The notes under the pieces were generated by a model that was given only the letters and a program-made list of their open reading frames with translations, was not told where the DNA came from and ran no database searches. Shown in pieces: positions 24,829 through 32,715 of a stretch of 64,000 nt of DNA; within the stretch, counting starts at the first letter, position 1, and the number at the start of each line of letters is the position of its first letter. The DNA is from Bacillus sp. REN3 (GTDB taxonomy: Bacteria; Bacillota; Bacilli; Bacillales; Cytobacillaceae): assembly GCF_017912555.1 (NCBI RefSeq), contig NZ_JAERSD010000021.1:1-64000 (forward strand), read 5' to 3'. The position numbers and the translations under genes were made by a program.

Positions 24829-25281
24829 ATGGGGCAAGCAAGTCAAATGATGAATGAATGGTTGCAACATCGGAATGTGTTGGAGGAATTACTGGGATCC
24901 ATCGATGATGAACATATGGACTTCAAGCCATGGGAAGGGGCTATGGCACTTGGTGAATTGGCTTTGCATATTGCTGGATGGAATGATGTGTTCGTTTCAA
25001 TGGTAAAGACAGAAGAGTTAGCTTTACCAGACATTCCCGAATGCAAGACAATGGAAGACGTCCGTAAAGCGGTTAAGGACTTCACGAAAAAAACAAAGGC
25101 TACATACGAATCATTGACGGATGCAGATCTGGAGGCTGAAAATAAGTCATCGCACCCGAAACTCCAAGGGTCGAAGAAAAGGTATCTGACTGCAATGTAT
25201 GATCACGAGATTCACCATAAAGGCCAACTTTTTATTTACGCGCGTATGGCAGGAGCCAAAGATATCCCGTTCTTCCGCTGA
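24829..25281 (+). CDS. DinB/YfiT-family protein
   Basis: 150-residue four-helix-bundle protein of the DinB superfamily, metal-binding proteins often linked to damage responses or thiol-dependent transferases. The three metal-binding histidines are recognisable: His in LALHIAGWNDVF and the pair in YDHEIHHKGQLFIY. ATG 24829 is eight bases after GGGAGG and is preferred to the upstream in-frame ATGs. The specific function is unknown. Confidence 0.85.
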   Translation: MGQASQMMNEWLQHRNVLEELLGSIDDEHMDFKPWEGAMALGELALHIAGWNDVFVSMVKTEELALPDIPECKTMEDVRKAVKDFTKKTKATYESLTDADLEAENKSSHPKLQGSKKRYLTAMYDHEIHHKGQLFIYARMAGAKDIPFFR

Positions 25282-25334
25282 TGATTGTTCTCCTCTAATC
25301 GGGCAAATCTGTTTATTATGTAATAGATAAAAGG

Positions 25335-25476
25335 AAGGTCAACTGGGGAGGTGTGAAGAATCCCCACTTGAAAAAATCAACCCCAGTCCTAAAAGCTGAA
25401 TGGGACTACTATACGTGTTTATGTCTGGAGCGGAGGGAAATCAGGCTGGATGCCTGGTTCCCTCCGGTCTTTTTTG
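25335..25476 (+). ncRNA. Candidate structured RNA ending in an intrinsic terminator
   Basis: ACTGGGG (25342-25348) can pair with CCCCAGT (25381-25387) or, mutually exclusively, its GGGG with the nearer CCCC at about 25372. AGTCC (25385-25389) also pairs with GGACT (25403-25407). A strong terminator follows: CGGAGGGAA/TTCCCTCCG (25431-25439/25458-25466) stacked on ATCAGGC/GCCTGGT, then TCTTTTTT. Alternative pairings before a terminator are riboswitch- or attenuator-like, yet no plus-strand gene follows. I recognise no known class; a small RNA is possible. Confidence 0.45.
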
Positions 25477-25649
25477 AGGAAGGAGAAAGAACAGCCTGAA
25501 AAGGTTCGCTGCCTCGAAAGTAACCCTTTTTATGAAATTATCTACATGATAGGGTATTGTTCAATTTATTTTTCTTTTTCTTCTTTTCGTGCTTCCTTCA
25601 ATAACCCAGACAAAAAACGAAAGGTTGGCTTGTACTATGGTCCGAAAAG
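25477..25649. other. Gene-less stretch downstream of the candidate RNA
   Basis: A 67-codon plus-strand ORF (25450-25653) starts inside the terminator stem, lacks a ribosome site and is not credible. Nothing else seen. Confidence 0.4.
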
Positions 25650-26042
25650 TTAGTCAGTGTGCGCGACTGCCCGGATTTCGATCAGTTGGTGGGGGAAGGC
25701 CAGACCTGACACACCGATGAGGGTGCCGGCCGGCCGATGGTCGCCCACATACTCCTTGAACAGGACGACGCATTGCTCAAAATGCTCTTGCGGGTTCGTC
25801 AGGAAGATCTCCATCTCAGCGATGTTCGATCTTGTAACGCCAAACCCCTCCAGCACGCGATCGAGGTTCTTCAGTGTCTGCCGGGCCTGCAGCTCAAAGT
25901 CCCCCTCACCGACGAATTCCCCCTGCATGTCGTGGGAAAATTGACCAGAAATGTAGATAGTACCGTTGACGCTGTAACCCTGGGTGAGACCGTAAGATTC
26001 CTCCCATGGTACACCGTGATTGTAAGTTTTAGTATTCATCAT
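25650..26042 (-). CDS. RidA-family protein (YjgF/YER057c/UK114)
   Basis: 130-residue trimeric-fold protein. Canonical RidA removes reactive enamine/imine intermediates. Family features: NGTIYISGQFSHD early, ARQTLKNLDRVLEGFG in the middle, and a C-terminal GVSGLAFPHQLIEIRAVA matching the L-P-x-x-x-V/I-E-I/V segment. The canonical substrate-binding Arg is not obvious in its usual context (PAGTLIGV), so it may belong to a non-canonical subgroup. ATG 26042 follows AAAGGAG. Divergent from an HxlR regulator, which probably controls it. Confidence 0.88.
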   Translation of the reverse strand: MMNTKTYNHGVPWEESYGLTQGYSVNGTIYISGQFSHDMQGEFVGEGDFELQARQTLKNLDRVLEGFGVTRSNIAEMEIFLTNPQEHFEQCVVLFKEYVGDHRPAGTLIGVSGLAFPHQLIEIRAVAHTD

Positions 26043-26098
26043 GTTTTCTCTCCTTTACTTCAAAGTAAGTTCAGTATAAACTGAGCACAAATAAAAAA

Positions 26099-26127
26099 GT
26101 AGTACGCACTTTTTTGATAGGTACTAC
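26099..26127. promoter_or_regulatory. Putative HxlR operator in the divergent region
   Basis: GTAGTAC (26099-26105) and GTACTAC (26121-26127) are perfect inverted arms 15 bases apart, about 20 bases ahead of the HxlR gene and facing the ridA promoter. Probably the binding site of the adjacent regulator. Confidence 0.55.
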
Positions 26128-26146
26128 CTGAAAGGATAGTGTTCGT

Positions 26147-26488
26147 ATGGGGATGGCTGAATATAAAGGGAAAATTAAAAATATTCAAGATACGCCTTTT
26201 GGCTATACAATCTCAGTGATCGGCGGAAAGTGGAAAATGGTCATTCTTTATCTGTTGGCAGAAAACCAACCTGTCCGTTTTAATGAACTGAGAAGGCAAA
26301 TTGGCGGAATTACTTTTAAGACATTGAGCTCACAACTAAAGGAATTGGAAGCGGATGGTTTGGTCAAACGGAAAGAGTATCCTCAAATTCCCCCTAAAGT
26401 CGAGTACAGCCTCACGGATAAAGCAGGAACGCTGTTACCTGTTTTGGAAGAATTATGTGAGTGGGGAGCGAATAATCGACATAGTTAA
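26147..26488 (+). CDS. HxlR-family transcriptional regulator
   Basis: 113-residue winged-helix protein. Family landmarks are all present: a start with PFGYTISVIGGKWKMVILYLL, RFNELRRQIGGITFKTLSSQLKELEADGLVKRK as recognition helix and wing, and YSLTDKAGTLLPVLEELCEWG. The usual N-terminal Cys of redox- or aldehyde-sensing members is replaced (DTPFGYT), so it may not sense thiol-reactive compounds. It is divergently arranged with the ridA-like gene. Confidence 0.88.
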   Translation: MGMAEYKGKIKNIQDTPFGYTISVIGGKWKMVILYLLAENQPVRFNELRRQIGGITFKTLSSQLKELEADGLVKRKEYPQIPPKVEYSLTDKAGTLLPVLEELCEWGANNRHS

Positions 26489-26689
26489 ATGGAATCTGTA
26501 AAAATATTCGGATTCCCGAACAGATGATGCGATTCCTTTCTGGAGCTGTACGGTGAGACGATTCGTTGAGCCTGTAAAAGGAGAGGGAGTTGAAAAAGCT
26601 GCCGAACTAGGTTCTGCAGGCTCCATAGCATTTCCATTGAAAAATTGCCATCCGCAACTAAATCGGCACGAAATAAAGGAGTATTGGAA

Positions 26690-27547
26690 TTGTTCTATTA
26701 TGTGATTGATGCTTTTACAGAAAAAAAGTTTGGCGGCAATCCGGCAGGCGTAGTCATCCATGAACATTTAGACGAAGAATTTATGCAGAAATTTGCTGCC
26801 GAAGTCCGTTTTTCAGAAACAGCCTTTATCAAAAAATTAGGGGATAAAAATTTCGAAATAAAGTTCTTCACGCCGACTTCGCAGGTTGAACTTTGCGGGC
26901 ATGCGACCATTGCATCCTTCAAAGCCCTATTGGACAGCCGGGATATCGAGGAGAACCATTGCTATTATATGAAAACACTCGCTGGCACACTTTCTGTTGA
27001 GGTAAGCAAATCATTCATAATCATGGAACAGGCTGAACCTGAATTGGGAAGGATATTTGATGATTATGACTGCTTGGCTCGCCTTTTTAAGATGGATAAA
27101 AGCGAAATAGGAGATGCAAAGTTCAATCTAGTGCCTCAAGCCGCGAGCACGGGTCTATGGGATATTATGCTTCCAATAAAAACAAGGGATGCTTTGCATG
27201 CTTTGGATCCTGATTTTAAAGAACTAGCCGAATACACAAAGACCAATAAGGTGGGAGGAGTCCATGCATTTACGTTGGACACGAAAGAAGGAATAGCAGA
27301 GAGCAGGAACTTCTGCCCGCTCCATGGGATTGATGAGGAAGCTGCCACAGGCACTTCGAATGGGGCATTGACATATTATCTTTTTAAGAATCACGTATTA
27401 CATCAATTTGATCAAGAGTACACCTTCCTTCAAGGGTACAGTATGGGAAGGCCTTCTGCTATCATGACAAAATTAGTTAACAAAGACTATCCAAGAGTCA
27501 TGGTAGGCGGGAAAGCAGTTATATTGGCAAAGGGTAAGCTATACTAA
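26690..27547 (+). CDS. PhzF-family isomerase/epimerase
   Basis: 285-residue protein of the PhzF phenazine-biosynthesis-like family, with the diaminopimelate-epimerase fold. Visible features are YYVIDAFTEKKFGGNPAGVV at the N terminus, a conserved acidic residue in FSETAFI, FFTPTSQVELCGHATIA, and in the second half EEAATGTSNGALTYYLF. Most genomic PhzF proteins have no known substrate and there is no phenazine cluster here. The TTG at 26690, eight bases after AAAGGAG, places the family N terminus correctly. A 155-base gap separates it from the HxlR gene. Confidence 0.88.
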   Translation: MFYYVIDAFTEKKFGGNPAGVVIHEHLDEEFMQKFAAEVRFSETAFIKKLGDKNFEIKFFTPTSQVELCGHATIASFKALLDSRDIEENHCYYMKTLAGTLSVEVSKSFIIMEQAEPELGRIFDDYDCLARLFKMDKSEIGDAKFNLVPQAASTGLWDIMLPIKTRDALHALDPDFKELAEYTKTNKVGGVHAFTLDTKEGIAESRNFCPLHGIDEEAATGTSNGALTYYLFKNHVLHQFDQEYTFLQGYSMGRPSAIMTKLVNKDYPRVMVGGKAVILAKGKLY

Positions 27548-27900
27548 GCATGATCATGCTTGATCAATGCAGCCGGCCTTTTTAGCATTTTCGAGGAGCC
27601 TGCGTGCCTTCCGCTCCAACCGACAGGTATTCCAAAATCAACACTGGTCTTTAACATAGCCTTGTGCAGAATGCCGGATTGGTTGGAATCAGGTTGAAGT
27701 GTTATACGCTCAATCGTTCAACGATACCCCTCTGTTGCGGCCGACTAAAACCGCCGCGTCCTGCGGCAAAGTCGGCACTAGGACTTCCTGTCCGCCGAGG
27801 TGCCTGGAGTGGAAATCCACAATCCCAAATTTAACATAGCCATAAACGAAGAAACATTCGTTAAAGCCTGATTGGCCACTGCAATAATCCGTCAGGAGTC
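27548..27900. repeat. Repeat-rich intergenic region
   Basis: Contains ACTGGTCTTTAACATAGCCT (27643-27662), found again at 57905-57924, and a shorter TTTAACATAGCC near 27832. Around it lie CTCCAACCGACAGG-type and GGTGCCTGGAGTGGAAATCC sequences, and a small hairpin GCCGC/GCGGC near 27752-27765. These resemble pieces of a dispersed Bacillus intergenic repeat I recall (ends with GGAGCGGAAGGC and GCCTGGAGCGGAAATC). No gene. Confidence 0.55.
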
Positions 27901-28554
27901 CTAAAAGGCATGCAATAAATATCTCGAAATGAATCCTTCGATAAAAGCAGCTGCAAAAATACAAGGAGTGATCACCAATGTGAAAACTAAAAAGGCTTCT
28001 TTTAAATGGTCCCGGAATGGTGGGAATGTTTTTTTATGTTTCCGAAAGATATTTTTTATTTTTCCAACAAGAATTTTATTAATCGAACTTCCATAGGAAG
28101 CAACGAGAATAAATGTGGTAAGTTCCAAAATTGCATGCGGAAGAAAGCCTAATCCGAATGTCTGGAGAACATTTAAATCAGCCTGTTGGACTAAATAGAC
28201 CGCAACACCAATCACAGCGCTTGTTGAAATAAGCGGTAATGTGTATAAAAATCGAATCGGAATAAAGGCAAGAAGCAAAATTTGTAAGCAAACGAACCAA
28301 TTATTCTTAAACAGAAAAATAGTATGGTCCCAATAGCCTTCTCCGCTGACATCGTTGTTGAAGTTTTCGTCTAACCCTAGAATAAGCTCTTTCATATTTG
28401 GATTAGTTAATACTGTGATAAGATAGGCAACGATCAGGACGATGGAATATAACGACCAATACTTCCAAAAAGACTTTTTCAAATGTACCCAGGCGCTTTT
28501 CCATGTATTGATGATTGTTTTTTTTATATGATTGATATTTTGCTTCTTCATCAT
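27901..28554 (-). CDS. SpoIIM-family membrane protein
   Basis: 217-residue integral membrane protein of the stage II sporulation protein M superfamily. Five hydrophobic segments are visible. The diagnostic stretch is FLPHAILELTTFILVASYGSSI, corresponding to the family pattern PHGxxELPA. SpoIIM itself joins the engulfment complex, but many paralogues with this fold have other, unknown roles, and the operon context (DUF2089 regulator and a small membrane protein) argues for a paralogue. Last gene of a three-gene minus-strand operon. Confidence 0.75.
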   Translation of the reverse strand: MMKKQNINHIKKTIINTWKSAWVHLKKSFWKYWSLYSIVLIVAYLITVLTNPNMKELILGLDENFNNDVSGEGYWDHTIFLFKNNWFVCLQILLLAFIPIRFLYTLPLISTSAVIGVAVYLVQQADLNVLQTFGLGFLPHAILELTTFILVASYGSSINKILVGKIKNIFRKHKKTFPPFRDHLKEAFLVFTLVITPCIFAAAFIEGFISRYLLHAF

Positions 28555-28613
28555 CCATTCCTTCCACTAACAAAAGCCATTTTCCCAAAGAATGCCTAGC
28601 CAAGTCGATGGTC

Positions 28614-28898
28614 TTACATATCTTGTAATTCCATTTTCTCCAATTCCTTTTTTCTTTTCTTCTTCACAGCCTCCCTTCCACTAATCCAGACACTCAATAA
28701 AAAAGCCATTCCGCCAACAGCAGCCAATACAAGGGACAGTGTATCTTCTTGCCCAAATCTCTTAATAAACCAACCAACGATGAAGACTGAATACAATGCA
28801 GGCAAGATCGCTCCCCAAAGAACATTTCTCCTTCTTGATAAATAAAATTGAATGCCGATAATCAAAATGGCTAGAATCCATCCATACATCCCAGGCAT
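28614..28898 (-). CDS. Small membrane protein of the DUF2089 operon
   Basis: 94 residues with three hydrophobic segments (residues 5-17; 26-46, with the middle segment ALYSVFIVGWFI; 54-72, LSLVLAAVGGMAFLLSVWI) and a strongly basic then acidic tail, KKKRKKELEKMEL. No family recognised. The ATG overlaps the stop of the DUF2089 gene by one base (TAATG), indicating coupled translation. Confidence 0.72.
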   Translation of the reverse strand: MPGMYGWILAILIIGIQFYLSRRRNVLWGAILPALYSVFIVGWFIKRFGQEDTLSLVLAAVGGMAFLLSVWISGREAVKKKRKKELEKMELQDM

Positions 28899-29197
28899 TA
28901 AGGATCAACCCTTTCAGCTTTATATTTTTCAATGATTAATTTTGCGACTTCTAAACTGATCCGTTCGTCAATGACCAAATTCTTAATCATACTGACAAAC
29001 TCAACATCTTCTTTTTTGCTATTAAGCTCAATTTTCTGTATAAGCTTATCCAGCTTTGTTCTTACTGTTGGATAAGATACTCCGTATATTTTAGAAATTT
29101 CCTTCAATGACCCCGAATTAATAATAAATTTCCTGATAAATTCAAGTGATTCTTTATCTAAAGCCAAGATCCATTCTGGTACATCATCACGGTTCAA
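28898..29197 (-). CDS. DUF2089-type helix-turn-helix regulator
   Basis: 99 residues. The N-terminal half reads WILALDKESLEFIRKFIIN, then a recognisable HTH, GSLKEISKIYGVSYPTVRTK, followed by a helical tail. This matches the short DUF2089 family found ahead of membrane-protein genes. The start is TTG 29197, seven bases after GGGGAGG. It is probably autoregulatory through the perfect palindrome just upstream at 29217-29252. Confidence 0.82.
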   Translation of the reverse strand: MNRDDVPEWILALDKESLEFIRKFIINSGSLKEISKIYGVSYPTVRTKLDKLIQKIELNSKKEDVEFVSMIKNLVIDERISLEVAKLIIEKYKAERVDP

Positions 29198-29216
29198 CTT
29201 TCGACCTCCCCTTTCA

Positions 29217-29252
29217 TTGAATAATATTAAACTTAAATTTAATATTATTCAA
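29217..29252. promoter_or_regulatory. 36-base perfect palindrome upstream of the DUF2089 operon
   Basis: TTGAATAATATTAAA (29217-29231) and TTTAATATTATTCAA (29238-29252), 15-base perfect arms around CTTAAA. It lies 20 bases ahead of the operon start and is AT-only in the arms except one G/C per arm. Likely operator for the DUF2089 regulator. Confidence 0.7.
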
Positions 29253-29875
29253 TGATTATTTAAAAAAATTAAAATAATGGAGGGGAGTGGGAACATATTC
29301 TATACTCCGTAGCAGGAGTAACGCTTCATTAAAAAGGTACATCATTTGGAAGTCGAGGGGATGTTTTAACAAACAAGGAGGAGGCTGGACTCACTTATGC
29401 GCGCTGATTTCGTTCCAAAATGACAGGGGATGGAAATGCTGAGGGGAAGGCTTGTCATTGATTTTGGAAGTGTTACTTTTGCAAGGCTGTATTGGCATGT
29501 CGAAGGAAGAAAAAGAGGGGGTCGTCGAGAACTCTGCCATACTACTGAAACAGCAGTTCGATTTTTGAAGAGCAAAAAGAGCGGGTTGCTGTAATGAATG
29601 ATCCTGAGTTTAAAAGCCGTATTAACTGCTTGCCAGCAAGGGAATAAGGATAATCAAATCCATGAAAATTTTGCAGAAGAAAATAGGGTGTCTCACTGAT
29701 CGGTTTTGACAAGGAATAGTCCGCTTTTTCAGTTAGAACCCATTTTGAGCGAAAACGTGCATGCGCTTCTGCAAAAGTTTGGAACTAGCGATGACGTTGC
29801 ATTCACCGGCATTCCGATCTTAGGAGCAAGGCAATCGCAGTTCCATAAAAGATAGTCCGTCAATGAAACAATCAT
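29253..29875 (+). pseudogene. Unrecognised decayed coding region
   Basis: The plus strand contains short protein-like frames separated by stops. One, about 29431-29595, reads LVIDFGSVTFARLYWHVEG. Another, about 29710-29853, reads SPLFQLEPILSENVHALLQK then DVAFTGIPILGARQSQFHKR. They may be remains of one or two genes. I do not recognise either, and the minus-strand ORF in this region is not convincing. Confidence 0.3.
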
Positions 29876-30331
29876 TTATCTTCTCCTGAATTTTATCGCT
29901 GATTGAATAAATAATATGCCCCCAAGCATCCAGAAGGGCTCCCAGAATAAGAGCCGCCATTTAAGGGAATAATTGTCCAGTTCAAGTTCCAACAGATCAA
30001 ACCAATGAAGAAGCAGTGTAGTGAAATTTGCGAGTCCATACAAAAACAAAAATCCTCCACCGACAAGTGTCAGGTAATAAAGTATTTTTCTGATTGGCTC
30101 AGGCCAGTCCCGTAGAAGCAGCAATAAGAAAAATCCCCCAAACAATTTTACATACCCTGTTAATCTGACGATGGAAAGAAAACTTTCTTCTCCAGACAGT
30201 GCCTTTTGATAAATCAAGCCGCCCAGCGATCGTACACCCAGCATGCCGCCGCTTGCCCAATAAAAAGTAATCATGGCAAAGGCGACGCACCAGGCGAACC
30301 CTGAATAGATAAAGATGTGATTTTTCTGCAT
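29876..30331 (-). CDS. DUF3995-type membrane protein
   Basis: 151 residues with four membrane helices (about residues 6-28, 62-78, 85-107 and 128-146). The sequence around the first helix, FYWASGGMLGVRSLGG, matches DUF3995 proteins (AHxYWAxGG-like). The function of the family is unknown. It stands alone on the minus strand; the ribosome site GAAGGG is somewhat distant (12 bases). Confidence 0.72.
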   Translation of the reverse strand: MQKNHIFIYSGFAWCVAFAMITFYWASGGMLGVRSLGGLIYQKALSGEESFLSIVRLTGYVKLFGGFFLLLLLRDWPEPIRKILYYLTLVGGGFLFLYGLANFTTLLLHWFDLLELELDNYSLKWRLLFWEPFWMLGGILFIQSAIKFRRR

Positions 30332-30629
30332 TGTAAATGGATTCCCTTCTTCTTAGGATAGGACATTTTTTCTGCGGATATTTTCCAGTGAGGCTTCCTG
30401 TTCCCTGCGGATAAGCGACCCTGCAGGCTCTTCTCTGGTGAGATTTCCCTGTATAGATAGCATAGTATAAATAATGAAAATTTTGCATAAGGAGTTTAAG
30501 GTTTTGTCCCCCTTTTCCCTATAAAAATAAGTTGAAAGGGGGGCAGGGATTAGGAATGCTTTGAGTGGACAATGGATTTGAATCCAGCGGAGAAGAGGGA
30601 TTCAAGCACTGCATAGGTGCTTTATGGGA
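30332..30629. other. Gene-less stretch
   Basis: I see no gene and no clear regulatory structure. A 66-codon plus-strand ORF beginning at 30565 lacks a convincing ribosome site and lies over the terminator and end of the YiaAB-like gene, so it was not called. Confidence 0.4.
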
Positions 30630-30669
30630 TATGAAAGAGAAGCACAGGCACAACAACCCTGCGCTTCTC
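30630..30669 (-). terminator. Terminator of the YiaAB-like gene
   Basis: On the minus strand GAGAAGCGCAGG and CCTGTGCTTCTC form a 12-base stem with one mismatch, followed by TTTCAT. It lies six bases beyond the stop codon. Confidence 0.6.
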
Positions 30670-30674
30670 GGACT

Positions 30675-31145
30675 TCAATCTCTTTCCCTGGCCCTCTGTG
30701 TATCCCTGATATTCTTCTGGACCGTGATAGCGGCAAATAAGCTAAGGACAAAGGACATCCCATAAAATCCTTTTTCGCTTAAAATAATGCTTCCTGCATT
30801 GTATAAGCCGATGGCCATTAATGCAATCGAGACAATAAGCGCAAACCAGCTGATGCCATAATATATGCTTGTAACCGGTATTTCCTCATCCTTATCCCTT
30901 ACAGCCTTTTGTAACGATACTGCCGAATACAACCCGAATATTAATACCGCAAAATAATATCCTTTTTCGTTCAACTGCATGGATGCGTTAAACAAACCGA
31001 TCAGATAGGCTGATATCCCAACTAACAGTGCGGCCCAAGTAGCTCCTTTGAAAGCTGGAGTGGGCTCTCCTTCTTTCCTTTCAATTTTCAGTTTTGATTC
31101 TTTTTTGTTTCCATGATCCAATGGAAAATCATTCTCTAAAGACAT
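30675..31145 (-). CDS. YiaA/YiaB-like two-repeat membrane protein
   Basis: 156 residues with two copies of the YiaAB helical-pair motif. The first is TWAALLVGISAYLIGLFNAS plus NEKGYYFAVLIFGLYSAVSLQKAVRD. The second is SWFALIVSIALMAIGLYNAG plus SEKGFYGMSFVLSLFAAITVQKNIRD. Four membrane helices follow a charged cytoplasmic N terminus. ATG 31145 behind GGAGG is preferred to the upstream ATG at 31175. The function of the family is unknown. Confidence 0.85.
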   Translation of the reverse strand: MSLENDFPLDHGNKKESKLKIERKEGEPTPAFKGATWAALLVGISAYLIGLFNASMQLNEKGYYFAVLIFGLYSAVSLQKAVRDKDEEIPVTSIYYGISWFALIVSIALMAIGLYNAGSIILSEKGFYGMSFVLSLFAAITVQKNIRDTQRARERD

Positions 31146-31371
31146 TCGACTTCCGCCTCCATTTTTTATCTCCACTGTAATTATAGTGTAAAATGTTCCT
31201 TTCTCAATCTATTATATAGAAAATTATTACAATTAACAGATAATTTTGTATGTTTTTTAACTTTTCTGTTTTGATGGCCATCTGTGAACTAATGTATTCA
31301 GGAAATAGAAAATATTTACCATCACTAAAGCCGCCTTTTTTCGATAACAGCATGATCTTGCAGAAGTTCAT

Positions 31372-31409
31372 CAGCAAAAAAAAGAAGCACAGGGAATCCC
31401 CGTGCTTCG
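31372..31409 (-). terminator. Terminator of the M14 peptidase gene
   Basis: On the minus strand GAAGCACGGG/CCTGTGCTTC form a stem followed by an uninterrupted T-run (TTTTTTTTT). It lies seven bases beyond the stop codon. Confidence 0.9.
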
Positions 31410-31415
31410 TAAACC

Positions 31416-32480
31416 TTATTCGTCCTCTTCTTCTCCCTGCCTGTTCTTCTGGGTAGGAAGAGTATCCCAGAAGCTTGTGTCAGCCGATTCAATTGATCCA
31501 TCAGCGATGGCCCGCACCGTTTGATCAAGTGTGATGATTGTCTGCTTGATCAGGTAGCCATTGCTCTTCTGGCCTAATGCGTAGGATTCGATATAATGGT
31601 CGGACATGCCGCGCATTTCGAATAACAGTGTCGAGATATCGTAGCGGATGGCTGCCCCGTTCCGACCTATGTTCGCTCCGCTGCCGCCGTTATATTTGCC
31701 GATATGGCCCCAGCCAGTATCTTCAAGGGCGTTGTACACGACTGCCCCCAATTTTTTGGAGCCTTCAAGAACTTCTGGTTTTACATTCGGATTCGTTGGA
31801 TGAAGGATCGAACCAGATACAAGCTTTCCTTCCGTTTCACTAAGCGTTCCCTGGTGGTGAAGGTCGATCATGTAATCGATTTCATATTTCTCGAAAACAT
31901 TCTCATGCAATGCACGAGCCTCTGGCTCCATTGCGCTGGCTGCCTTGTCGTGTTCGCGGTTAAGGTCCACCTCATTTGCATTATAGCGGGTCAGATGGCG
32001 GTCCCCATCAGCATGGTAATCCTCAAGGGAGAAATTGACATCCCCCATGGCTCCGTCGGCATTCAGCATTGGAATGATAAGGATATTGAGGTTGTCGAGC
32101 ACGCCTTTCGTTTTTTCCGTTCCTAAATGCTTGATGAATTCAAGGGCGCCCTCTGTTGTCAGCTGTTCGTTCCCATGCTGCTGGGTTAAAAACAGGATCG
32201 TTGGTTTCGCCGGATCCGAAATATACTTTGCCATGTAAATGTCGCGGCCTTTGACCGTCTGGCCGATGACTTCAAGTTCCATCGCATCCTGCTTGGCTTC
32301 CTGTGTCTTCAAATAATTTACGAGACCATCATATGTATGCAAGATCGAAGTCTGTACAGATCCGTTCCCGGCGCTCGGGCCATTACCAACAGCCCCAGCC
32401 GGAAGGGAAACAGCAGTAATGGCCCCGATTGCCATCATACTGGATAATGAGACAGACAAAACTTTCTTTTTAAGATTCAT
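31416..32480 (-). CDS. Secreted M14-family zinc carboxypeptidase
   Basis: 354-residue exported peptidase. A signal peptide with a basic start, a hydrophobic core SVSLSSMMAIGAITAVSL and a likely cleavage after AGA near residue 30 leads to the M14 catalytic domain. Zinc ligands are visible: His102 and Glu105 in QQHGNEQ, and a third His in DLHHQG (208-209). Glu288 in LLFEMRG is the general base, and DLNRE (172-176) supplies the substrate-binding Arg. It should release C-terminal amino acids from peptides outside the cell, with specificity unclear. The ATG follows AGGAGG. Confidence 0.9.
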   Translation of the reverse strand: MNLKKKVLSVSLSSMMAIGAITAVSLPAGAVGNGPSAGNGSVQTSILHTYDGLVNYLKTQEAKQDAMELEVIGQTVKGRDIYMAKYISDPAKPTILFLTQQHGNEQLTTEGALEFIKHLGTEKTKGVLDNLNILIIPMLNADGAMGDVNFSLEDYHADGDRHLTRYNANEVDLNREHDKAASAMEPEARALHENVFEKYEIDYMIDLHHQGTLSETEGKLVSGSILHPTNPNVKPEVLEGSKKLGAVVYNALEDTGWGHIGKYNGGSGANIGRNGAAIRYDISTLLFEMRGMSDHYIESYALGQKSNGYLIKQTIITLDQTVRAIADGSIESADTSFWDTLPTQKNRQGEEEDE

Positions 32481-32649
32481 TTATATTCCTCCTATTCATT
32501 ACTCTACCAATAATAATTTTACTGAAAATTTCAAAGATAATGAATAGAGTACCAGACCTATTATTTATACATATTTTGTGTGTTTAAAAAGTGCCTCGGA
32601 AGGAGTTTGGAACGGCGGTAAATGGGTTTGGTGGGAAAAAGGTCCCTGG

Positions 32650-32679
32650 TTATCAATTCTCTGTCAAAATGGCTATAAT
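32650..32679 (+). promoter_or_regulatory. Possible promoter of the two-component operon
   Basis: TATAAT at 32674-32679, with TTATCA at 32650-32655 as a weak -35 (18-base spacer), about 35 bases ahead of the response-regulator start. Confidence 0.45.
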
Positions 32680-32715
32680 GAAAAGTGTGAATTGTAATAG
32701 TGAGGAGATACAGGA

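Noticed and set aside
25450-25653. 67-codon ORF starting in a terminator
   Set aside because: Its start lies within the terminator stem of the candidate RNA, so it would not be transcribed as a gene.
26489-26689. Additional gene between HxlR and PhzF
   Set aside because: One frame stays open and reads protein-like (VEKAAELGSAGSIAFPL), but it has no start, overlaps the PhzF ribosome site and matches nothing I know.
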